64,000 bases of DNA from Farysia itapuensis (taxonomy: Eukaryota > Basidiomycota > Ustilaginomycetes > Ustilaginales > Ustilaginaceae). This document shows positions 38,518-47,001 of the stretch, one piece after another; position 1 is the stretch's first letter; the number at the start of each line of letters is the position of its first letter. Below the pieces are notes generated by a model that was not told the origin of the DNA, made no database searches, and worked only from the letters and a program-made list of their open reading frames with translations. The stretch covers positions 930,001-994,000 of the forward strand of contig JALBYC010000001.1 in NCBI GenBank assembly GCA_023212645.1, given 5' to 3'. The translations under genes and the position numbers were made by a program.

Positions 38518-40221
38518 TTAATGGGCACCTGCACCAAACAAGACGCCTCCGTCTCCAGATGAGCTTCTCTGCGCAAACAAGACGTACTTGTACCCGGCAG
38601 TCACAGCCGCTGCTAGGAGAAAGGCTAAGTCGAATAGGCTGCCAAAGACGACCTGGAAACTCGGCAAAGTGGCGAGTAAAGGAAGAGCATCGGCGTCTGT
38701 GCTATCTCGCGGCAAAATGAACGGTGGCCCGGGCGAGAGTGGCGGTGCTGATAGTGACGGCGGAAGAGACGATCTAAGCTGAATGAGTGTTGCGAGGAGG
38801 TATATCGTCATGATCTCGCTAAGAAAGAGGACGAGGAATGAGCTGGAGACGCCCTTGCCTGCCGCTCTGAAAGCTGATCCAAGGTAACTGAGTACGCCTC
38901 CAATCCTTCCCCAAATCAGAATACCCACAAACAAGAGTGAGACTTGTTTTGTCCAGGCACTGACATCCAGATCTACATCGAAAAGGCGAATAACATAAGC
39001 CACCATGAGGGAGATAAAGTCCGGCGGAGCGGTGTCGCGGTATCCGAGTATAAGGAGATTCAGCAGTGACAGCAGTATTCTGAACGCGCAATAGCAGGCC
39101 CAAATCCACTCGATCAGCACCCAGACTCTACCTACGGCACTACTGGATAGCTCCTGTTTCTGCTGTAGAGTTCTCATGCGCTCCAGATCGTCTCGCATAG
39201 CGGTAGCAATCGAGGACAGACCAAAGATCTCGCTTTTGAGCGCCTTGATGTCGCGAGAACGGGAATCACCTCCCCATAGACCGGAGATGGACCATCCGCC
39301 AATTGACACTGGCGCTTCGTTCTCCAGCCTTTGCAGATCCGCTTTGCGGCTGTCCAGATCTGTGCATGTTTTTTGAAATGATTCGTTCGCGAGTCGGACA
39401 TCACTCGCTGAGGGGATCCGCTGGTGTTTGCCAGTGAAGCGTTCGACTGCCTCCCAGGCCGCCTGCAAAGCGGCCGATCCGGAAAGAATTGCAATGAATG
39501 TAACGCCAATGACAGCTGTTCGCGCAAGCAAACCGTCGAGTATGCCAGATTTGCCGTTCTGAAGAGCTGTTGGTAGCGGCACTTTGAAGAAGAGGACGAT
39601 CCATGGTAGAAAGGGCAGGAAGAGATAGAAGAGTCGTCTTTGCAAGGGTGTCTTGGAGTTGCTGCGGTAGGTGAAGAGTAGACAAACGCATAAAGGGATG
39701 AAGATGACCGCCAGCGCTAACACTGACAATAGAGACAGACGCCAAGTTTGTCTCAAGGTAGTTGAATACCCAGCTGAAAACCCGGCAGCCTCGAGCAACA
39801 CGCAAACAAACAGGGAAGCGCTTTCTTCGAAAGCAAGACTGAACAAAAGAGCCGAGACACTTGCAAGATCGAGGCTTCCCTGAGAGTTGCGGATCCGCAT
39901 CGGAGAGAGCAGGGATGCTTTGAACTGGCTCAGATTCGAGCGAGACAAGGTGCTCTTTGCGGTCGACAGAAACGGTGAGCTGTCTGTGGCATCGTATCCT
40001 TCTGGATCATCGTCGTAATCATCGTGAAGTGAGTCCGAGTACCGACTACGACTTGCCGACGTACGACTGGACGTGGAAGGTCGTGGTAGCTCTCCTGCCG
40101 ACTTCACTGAGGCGTCGAGTGACGCATATCGGGCCTGTCCAAATAGGAATGGCAGCGCTGCTCGAGCAGCTAGATACAGGCCAAGCTTGATCGCAATGAT
40201 CAAGACGAGATCCAGTACCAT
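38518..40221 (-). CDS. GPR89/Golgi pH regulator homologue
   Basis: 567 residues, single exon, ATG at 40221. Nine or so hydrophobic segments: one at the N-terminus (LVLIIAIKLGLYLAARAALPF), a group at ~120-250, a cytosolic coiled loop (~275-350, LANESFQKTCTDLDSRKADL) and a C-terminal group. This is the arrangement of the GPHR_N plus ABA_GPCR domains. Diagnostic stretches include TAVIGVTFIAILSGSAALQ, WIWACYCAFRILLSLLNL and GRIGGVLSYLGSAFRA. Known role in animals/plants: an anion channel that acidifies the Golgi, also reported as a GTG-type protein. A Ser/Asp-rich insertion near residues 45-95 is unlike the animal protein. Its start is 363 nt from the divergent DUO1 start. Confidence 0.88.
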   Translation of the reverse strand: MVLDLVLIIAIKLGLYLAARAALPFLFGQARYASLDASVKSAGELPRPSTSSRTSASRSRYSDSLHDDYDDDPEGYDATDSSPFLSTAKSTLSRSNLSQFKASLLSPMRIRNSQGSLDLASVSALLFSLAFEESASLFVCVLLEAAGFSAGYSTTLRQTWRLSLLSVLALAVIFIPLCVCLLFTYRSNSKTPLQRRLFYLFLPFLPWIVLFFKVPLPTALQNGKSGILDGLLARTAVIGVTFIAILSGSAALQAAWEAVERFTGKHQRIPSASDVRLANESFQKTCTDLDSRKADLQRLENEAPVSIGGWSISGLWGGDSRSRDIKALKSEIFGLSSIATAMRDDLERMRTLQQKQELSSSAVGRVWVLIEWIWACYCAFRILLSLLNLLILGYRDTAPPDFISLMVAYVIRLFDVDLDVSAWTKQVSLLFVGILIWGRIGGVLSYLGSAFRAAGKGVSSSFLVLFLSEIMTIYLLATLIQLRSSLPPSLSAPPLSPGPPFILPRDSTDADALPLLATLPSFQVVFGSLFDLAFLLAAAVTAGYKYVLFAQRSSSGDGGVLFGAGAH

Positions 40222-40584
40222 ACTGGTACTATGCTTCTAAGCAAGCATTTGTGGCAGCCTAACGCTACGGTTACTGAATGTACAGCTGGAGTGGAACGTT
40301 GGATGGGTCCACGTATCCGAAAGCCGAGGTAAATGTGACCTCCACAAGCGTGGGTCAAAATCTCTTCTCGCGCGAGAGTTGATGGCTCGAAGCTGGTTGC
40401 CATCTACGTGTCGCGTCGCACTTTTTTCCCGCAGATCTTTCAAAGTCGCGCGCGCCGGGATCCAGGAGGAGAACAACACTTGCATCCCACCGTCGATCCC
40501 ATTTCTTGACACAGAAAGCCTTTCTTCCCTGACGCTGTTTCTGCACCACTGCCTCTGGAAATTGAGCCGCAAACGAACAGATCC
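40222..40584. promoter_or_regulatory. Divergent promoter region of GPR89-like gene and DUO1
   Basis: 363 nt between two start codons on opposite strands. A CTCGCGCGAG palindrome at about 40367 stands out as a candidate site. No TATA box or further gene was recognised. Confidence 0.5.
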
Positions 40585-41943
40585 ATGCCGCAACTACCAA
40601 CCACGCCAAAGCCGGCGCAAACCAATGCCGGTGACAATTCATGGTTGCTCGACGAGAACATTTCGCCTGGCTTGATCCACAACTCGATGCACGATCTCAA
40701 CATCTCAGACTCGCCGTTGACACAGCCACTGCGCTCCGCGGCTCCTGGCAACAATGCAACTGGCTCACGCGTCAAGAAACCAATGAAAGCACGCCCGTCC
40801 TGGGGGTCAGCTGCTGTCCTTGACTCGAACGGTTCCGCCAAAGCTATGGGCAAAATGCGATTACTTGCTGGCCTCAATGGAAACGACGAGAACAAGCCAC
40901 CTGTTGCGCGTGGTGGAGGAGCTGGTCGTCCGAGATTCTCGCTCTTCGCCAAGCAAGGTGTCCCGACCGGTCTTGCTGCGAAAAAGAAAGGCAAGCTGGC
41001 GCAAGAAGAGGATGACGACGATGTCACGATCCACGGACTCGGGAGTACATTCGCGGACTCTACGCAGCTAGCATCCTCGTCCATCGCGGATGGGACGGCG
41101 GATGACGGAGACGACGAATACATTCGTGACGCACTGTCGGGAAAGCGATCTTCTGCTCGTCAATCCACAGGTGGTCCCACGCCGGCCGAAAGTAAAGAAA
41201 GCCAAGAGCAAATGGCCAGGCAGCTGAACGAGCTCCGAAAAATGAACGAGGTCTTCGAGGCTTACGAGACCATGTTGCGCGGCAGTGCTGGTCAGATCAA
41301 TGCATTCGCGCAAAGGGTGCAAGAAACGGACGACTTGCTCAATATCTACATCGGACTTCTTCGACAGACCGAGAAAACGGCTCAATTGATTATGGATCCC
41401 GACTGGAAGGGAAGTAGCGAGGATGCCACAGCCCACGCTTTATCTGTCGCTCTAGCGGAGAGAGAAACTCAGAGACTGCAAGCCGAGGCGCAAGCTCAGG
41501 AAGAGGCAGCGGAGCGAGCTGTACAGGACGCAGCAAGGAAAGCTGCTGACGAGGAGCGAGAACGAGCAGAAGGGAACCGCCGCGCAGCCTCTGGAGCCGG
41601 ACGCGGAAGAGGCAGAATCGTTTCTGGCACCACAAGAGGAACGTCTACTCGAGGCGGCACGACAAGGACCGCGTCTACTGCCGCTACCCGCGGAGGTCGA
41701 CCTGCTGCGACAGCAGCCAGCTCAACGACCCGCGGAGGCTCGACGACAAGAGGCGGATCAAACGCGAGCAGGGGAAGGTCTGCCTCCGCTGCGGGATCGA
41801 ATGTCGGTCGCGGTGCACCTCCACTACAACCAACAACAACCACATCTCGAAGCTCGGGCATTCCCACGCGTTCCACTTCCAGTAGTGCTGGGCTAGGTGG
41901 ACAATATGCGAACGTCAGAAGCTCAGGATATGGACCTCGGTGA
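40585..41943 (+). CDS. DUO1: DASH complex subunit Duo1
   Basis: 452 residues, single exon, ATG at 40585. The Duo1 core is at about residues 205-285: EQMARQLNELRKMNEVFEAY, FAQRVQETDDLLNIYIGLLRQ and TEKTAQLIMDPDWKG, matching the conserved NxxV-E-x-x-L-helix plus LLxxWIxILSQTEHTQ-like segment. An N-terminal DENISPGLIHNSMHDLNIS box is also family-like. Then comes a charged coiled coil (~295-335), and the tail (~345-452) is unusually rich in RG and TTRGG repeats. Known role: part of the ten-subunit DASH/Dam1 ring that couples kinetochores to spindle microtubules. Yeast Duo1 is 247 residues; the excess is the linker and the basic Thr/Arg/Gly tail, which could add microtubule binding (inference). 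Confidence 0.92.
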   Translation: MPQLPTTPKPAQTNAGDNSWLLDENISPGLIHNSMHDLNISDSPLTQPLRSAAPGNNATGSRVKKPMKARPSWGSAAVLDSNGSAKAMGKMRLLAGLNGNDENKPPVARGGGAGRPRFSLFAKQGVPTGLAAKKKGKLAQEEDDDDVTIHGLGSTFADSTQLASSSIADGTADDGDDEYIRDALSGKRSSARQSTGGPTPAESKESQEQMARQLNELRKMNEVFEAYETMLRGSAGQINAFAQRVQETDDLLNIYIGLLRQTEKTAQLIMDPDWKGSSEDATAHALSVALAERETQRLQAEAQAQEEAAERAVQDAARKAADEERERAEGNRRAASGAGRGRGRIVSGTTRGTSTRGGTTRTASTAATRGGRPAATAASSTTRGGSTTRGGSNASRGRSASAAGSNVGRGAPPLQPTTTTSRSSGIPTRSTSSSAGLGGQYANVRSSGYGPR

Positions 41944-43339
41944 ACTCAAGGCGATATCTGAGCACTGCTATTCAATCAATCTGTCTTATTGCGCTGTGAC
42001 TGTTGCTTGGGCTGAGGCTTGTGCTTCAACATCAGCTGCTGACCCTGGGAGAGCCTGGCAGCCACGTTCTGTATTGTGGGTTGGTGAATTGACCCTGTGC
42101 TTTGTCACAGGCCTGAGCAGCGGACATCAGCACAAGAACTATGGCGGCGACAGCAACGGCGAGACCTCACCTTTTCGAACTCGATCTGCGCAGATACGCC
42201 GCGATCGAGACTCCTATCGACGAAGCAGGTTCGAGCGTGAAAAGGAAACTTGTGAGCATGGAGCTTTGGATCGAGATCATTCTCTGGTAGTGTAACGGTG
42301 TCGTCACAGTACCATAAGAACGAGTGGTCAGCGACAGCGCTGGCGATTTGAGGATGCAACATCGAATGCATCGTGCTGTTTATAGGCAGACAAGATGAAT
42401 CGCATACTCCAAGAATGGGACGATCACTTTCAGTGTTCAGGATCAAGGGTGTGTAGTACATTTTGCCGCCATGGCACCTGCGATGAGGCTGCTGGCGTGT
42501 TCGGTCGACAACGTATGACGAGGCTCGGACTGAACCGGATCGTAGCGAGTAGCTACAAGCCATGTAGAGTATGACTGCGAGTAATACCCAGCAGTCGTAT
42601 AGACTCCTCATCTGGCGAAGCATTCACTCGAACAGGCAAACTCCGAGCAGACATTGCAAAGGGACAGACTACGATCCTGCTTACTTTTAAGCCACAGCTA
42701 CATCCGAAGTCTTCCGCGAGCTCTCCATACGACTAAGACCGTGAACTGCTTCTCCTCGAATTCTGAGGTCTAGACGAGCAACTTTGATACTATTATCTGG
42801 CTTGACGTTAAAACAATCATAGGAAGCGAACCTTCCCATGGTGGTCAACGCTGCAGCCTTTCTTGAACTTGTCTTACACTCATCGCTACCTTTCGGCTCA
42901 GGTAACACCTCCCAAGCTCCATACCTCGGCGATGTTCTATTTGGCCGAAACCCTCATTATGCTCTCAACCGTCCGCATTTCATCTGATGGCTCCTGCGCT
43001 TGACGGATCGGAGTTCAGCTTTTGCAAATTTGACTCAAGGCTAGACGCTTGACAAAGAAAGCTCGATTGACAGACATCCTATATGACCGGAGCATTTCCT
43101 GCGCTCAGCTCGGCATTGATCCAAACCACAAAGCTAAGCCAAACGGTTCACTATTCATCGGGATCCACCATCGGCAGGCTGAGGCTTGCCTTAACTCGCC
43201 TGAGTTTAATGTTCTTCTTCCACACACGTTTACTGCGCAGAGGCTCCGTCATGAAGATCACCATACAAGAAGCCATGTGAAGGTGGCTCGTCGGGTCGAA
43301 AGTTGGTATAAGAATGCCTCCCTTTTATCTTGTCACTGG
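41944..43339. other. Intergenic region of about 1.4 kb, one doubtful small ORF
   Basis: Lies between DUO1 and the start chosen for the seven-helix protein gene. It is somewhat AT-richer than its surroundings. Apart from the minus-strand candidate secreted ORF (42105-42623, listed separately), only short open frames are present. Upstream exons of the membrane-protein gene could lie in its last 400 nt, since the coding frame stays open back to 43049 without an ATG. No RNA gene recognised. Confidence 0.45.
42105..42623 (-). CDS. Doubtful small ORF with signal-peptide-like N-terminus
   Basis: A 172-codon minus-strand ORF with a true ATG at 42623. Residues 1-11 (MLRQMRSLYDC) are polar/basic, 12-22 (WVLLAVILYMA) hydrophobic, and SYS-LRS could be a cleavage site, so the N-terminus looks like a secretion signal. 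The mature part has several cysteines but also an Arg/Cys/Ser-rich end typical of chance ORFs, and it resembles no family I know. Small secreted proteins of unique sequence are common in smut fungi, which is the only reason to keep it. Low confidence. Confidence 0.25.
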   Translation of the reverse strand: MLRQMRSLYDCWVLLAVILYMACSYSLRSGSVRASSYVVDRTRQQPHRRCHGGKMYYTPLILNTESDRPILGVCDSSCLPINSTMHSMLHPQIASAVADHSFLWYCDDTVTLPENDLDPKLHAHKFPFHARTCFVDRSLDRGVSAQIEFEKVRSRRCCRRHSSCADVRCSGL

Positions 43340-45549
43340 ATGCAAGAATCTATGATGTCGTCCGCAGATACATGGATAGTATACCGTTACGGTGTTTTCG
43401 TTCTCATTGGGATCTCCACGGCAGATGCAATTGCTCTGGTCATTGACATTTTACTAAAGCACTGCCTGGCTTCCAGGATCAAGCCAAAGGCTTCTACGCC
43501 AATGAAATCCAAGCTCGGCTTAAAATCTCTCGTATGCAGTCTTGCCCTTGCAATCAGCTCGATGGCTCTCAATGTCTGTATTGCTATAACCAGCTTGACT
43601 TCAAATGGCGAAGCAGCTGAATGCGGGAAATTGGCAGTAGCAGACAAAGTCCTCCTCGCTCTGGTTTCAATTCAGTCTTCGTACCTACTTCTCAAATCTA
43701 TAACCTCTTCTATAGACGATTGCGCCGACGCTCCAAAAATAAATTCTGCGGAACACAGACAGCATAATGGTTCTCAAATCCATCGACTCTTGTCACAACC
43801 AGACTACAGAAGCAGCGAACGTGCACTCCTGCCAACAAAGTCAGCTCGGTCACTTTGCAACAGGGCTCAGAAAACATTCTTATATGCTCTTTACGTCTGC
43901 ATGCTATTAGAAGGGATTGCCTGGATTACCTGGATTTCGAACACGCGTGGGGATTATACGACTATATCGCTCAGAGACGGCGGTCCACTCTGCCTTGTGT
44001 ACCTGCAGAGCAAGTTGGTTCCTTTTGCCTTTTCTGCTAGTTTGCGTGAGTACAAGCCTGATGGAAAATGCTTCGAATCTTCCGTTCATCATTGACACCC
44101 ATGTACTTTACAGTTCCGTCTTTTGCCGTCATGATCAGTCCATTTTGCCTGAAAAGTGCACACATTCAGCGACAATCTCTTTATTTTGTCAGTATGTGAG
44201 TATGTCTCGGCCGTTCCAAGTCTTGCACACTACTGAATGCCTAGACGTCCTTCAGAGATGGACTGTTGTGCTTTCTCTTGCGACTATCAGCGCTTCTATC
44301 TATGCTGTGTAAACGCACAAATGGCGCGCAGCAGCTTGTTATGTTGACAGCGATCTGCTTTGCTGCGTCTGCTTCACGACTTCCGGTCTTCGTCCAGCAA
44401 TTTCACTGTCCCGAAAACTCAAGCTACAGATGTTGTGAAATGCCACACTGTCCAGAAGTTTCGGAAAAAACAACAGATAACAAGGACGAACATGTCTTTA
44501 TCAGGCCCTTAACTTCCGGACAAACACATCGAGCGTCGCTACCTAAAGTGGAAAGGGGAACATCCTGCCTCAGTCGTCCCGCAACTGCCTTGTCCTGGGG
44601 TGGAATCAAAACAACCTGGTCGCCAGTCCATCCTTTCCAAGCTCGTTCTGGTCACCAAGTCAAGCCTTCACTAGGCATTCCCCATGATGTGTCTTCCCCC
44701 TCCAATGGGTCTTTCAAAATTACACGTGACTCAGTTCAGGTATCCTCACCCAAAACTACTCGTGAACAATGGCGAGAAACAAGCACATGGAACGAGGCTT
44801 TCTCCGTCAAAACTCCGCCGCACTTGTCGCAACTGGCATGCGATGTCGAGAATCATGACTTTGGCCGTTTTCAGGGTAGTGCGGTTGACATGCAGCGATT
44901 TCCTACCAGAGAAGGTGATGACTTCTACTGCCAAAGAACAAAGTCGGACTCTATGTTTCTTGATCGCGAACCTCCCAAACGCAAAAGTGTTCCCGTGCTT
45001 GACGAAGAATACGACATGACCTTTGCAGCGCCTACGAAATTACTGGGAGACGACGGACAAACCTTTCCGACGAGCGTAACACCGAATCTCGCCGAAGGTC
45101 ACAACAAGGGAGAAGACGATAACAGTGTCTACTCGAGACAAAGCGCTTTTGCTGAAAGCGCAGTCCTCGATTACTTGCAGAGAGAAGATGGGCTCGATGC
45201 ACGCAACCGAATCAATTCGACCCAATCACCCAGCGCGTTGAACGCAGATCGACGTATAGCTCAAGGAAGCAGGGAAAGACGAGCTTCGACTCAAAGCAAT
45301 CAAGCTCAAGGAGTCCCAAGGAAAAGACAGGCTTCGGCCGGAAGCAACTTAATCTTCGAAAGTAAGCCATCCAGACGAAGCGTAGAATCGCCTGCCCCTG
45401 ACGACATGGGGAAAACTTTCCTCGAGGAACACAATCTGGCATTGGAACGAGCGCAGTCCAAGATGAGCATCCGTCGACTGTTATGCTCGTCTGTCCTGCG
45501 CAGAAGTTCTGGCCCGTCTTGCGAGCCTCGCGATGACTCCTTTTCTTGA
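43340..45549 (+). CDS. Orphan polytopic membrane protein, predicted seven helices, three exons
   Basis: Exons 43340-44045, 44114-44195 and 44256-45549; introns of 68 and 60 nt (GTGAGT donors, CAG acceptors, a CTACTGAAT branch-like site in the second) give 693 residues. Splicing restores hydrophobic continuity: FAFSASL joins PSFAVMISPF, and YFVS joins DGLLCFLLRL. Predicted helices: VYRYGVFVLIGISTADAIA; LVCSLALAISSMALNVCIA; VLLALVSIQSSYLLLKS; FLYALYVCMLLEGIAWITW; LVPFAFSASLLPSFAVMIS; GLLCFLLRLSALLSML; QQLVMLTAICFAASA. A polar Ser/Arg-rich tail of about 380 residues follows, presumably cytosolic. This is receptor-like topology, but no family motif is recognised. The start is uncertain: the frame is open to 43049 without another ATG, so an upstream exon may exist. 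Confidence 0.55.
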
Positions 45550-45629
45550 TCTGTACCCAGTAGCGCCAATCGTGTTCTCGCTCTGTTCTTTGCAATGACA
45601 TTATATTTCTCTACATCTGCTATGTTGGG

Positions 45630-46361
45630 CTAAGCGTAGTTCTCACTGCAATTGCAACGAACGAATGGGGTTAGAACGGAACTTTGCCAAAGACAAGGTC
45701 GATTTTTCACTTACGCAGGATAGTATGCAAATGGGTCGTGAGGAACGGCACCCTTCTGCAGCTTTAGGATATGGCGCGGGCTTTTGAACGGAGGACGAGG
45801 CGGCAGGTTGGTCGCCGAATAGAAGGCAGGTTTCGAAGAGTCTGAAGACTTGTGCACCTGTGCAAGCACATCGGTGAAGGCCGTGGGAGACTCGAGATCA
45901 GTGGGACGAGTCAAGGCTGTCGACCCAGTAGTGTCTTCTGGTGCTTGAAGACTATGAGCACAGAGTCTTCAGTCAGTAGGAGTTCTGGGACATAAGTGCA
46001 GGGGTACTCACGTTCGGCTTCCGTCCTCGTTAGGAGAGGCGAGGAGAAGGGTGGTGAGATCCTTCTGGGTGATCATTTCAAGCTTGGGATACTTGCGTCG
46101 GAAGTCGCGGGTATGGTACAGGTTGTTGGCTGGATCAGAAGCGGCGCTTGGAGCGATGCTTGGGAACTCGGGTCGAGACGCGGGATAAGGCCATCGAGCT
46201 TCTTCTACGACAGGGATACCTGACGAAATGTCGGGATTGGCAGAGAACATCTGACGAAACTTGCGCCAAAAGGGGGACTTGCCCTCATTGTAGGTGTAGG
46301 CGTGTGGCGATGCGTACTTTGACGCATCGTTGAGCAGGGTTTTGGTTGCTCGCAATGCCAT
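45630..46361 (-). CDS. Fungal complex I 21.3 kDa-type subunit (NUZM-like), three exons
   Basis: Exons 46012-46361, 45715-45951 and a last exon of 16 nt, 45630-45645, give 200 residues, close to the ~200 of the Neurospora 21.3 kDa subunit. Family-like features: FWRKFRQMFSANPDISSGIP (compare W-x-R-I-R-R ... DPxRSNGVP), NLYHTRDFRRKYPKL (compare N-x-YWKRDxRRxYPxL) and a C-terminal proline-rich segment. The last intron (45646-45714) starts GTAAGT, has a TTCTAAC branch site and ends TTGCAG. It replaces an immediate stop by the ending AENYA. Known role: accessory subunit of mitochondrial NADH:ubiquinone oxidoreductase in fungi. The start MALRATKTLLND is the last of several in-frame ATGs, chosen because upstream residues look non-coding. 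Confidence 0.75.
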
Positions 46362-47001
46362 TTTGACTGCTATATTGTGTTGGCTGCGAAGACGGAGGTG
46401 GTTCGCTGCCGATGTGAGATGGACCGTCGACACGTGAGAAACTACTCGTACGAGTATGATTTGTTCAAAAAGACAAAAAGCGATCCGTAAGCCGATGATC
46501 TTTTCCAGGGTTTCCCAGAAAAGCAAAACCAACACGCGTATGCTGCCGTGTTGCATCATCGACCGGCAGGCGACTTCGAATTATCACAGAATTGTGATTC
46601 ATGATTGGGGTTCTAGCGTCTATCGCCGCTTGTGGCCAGCTTGGTCAAGTCTATTTGCACTTCACTGAGAATTGCGCTCGTCGGAACGTATGCGCGGCTT
46701 GAAAAAAAGGCGGCGCGAGTGAGTGACATACGCCGAATGTCATCGTTTGTGCGTACTATCTTTTGACGTAGGAGAATTTCCTTTACACTCCGCTCGCCAA
46801 GTTTCTTGGCCCATAGTGTCATGACTGCCTCCAGTCTAGGTAATCGGAAATCATCTTCCGTTGACGTCCCTGTCTTCCCTTCCTTCGTCTTCGTGGTCCT
46901 CTCCTTTGTGTCTGCCGTTCATCTAGCTTTCCGGGCTGGTCGCCGCGCGTAGTTATTCTGACAAGACTTGGTTGTTGGCAGTGCAAACTGCGTCTGGACA
47001 T
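46362..47001. promoter_or_regulatory. Divergent spacer between complex I subunit and TRP-like genes
   Basis: About 640 nt carrying two promoters. Small open frames on both strands overlap and have no recognisable product. A short upstream exon for the TRP-like gene cannot be excluded (ATG near 46820 followed by a GTAATC-type donor), but there is no support for it. Confidence 0.45.
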
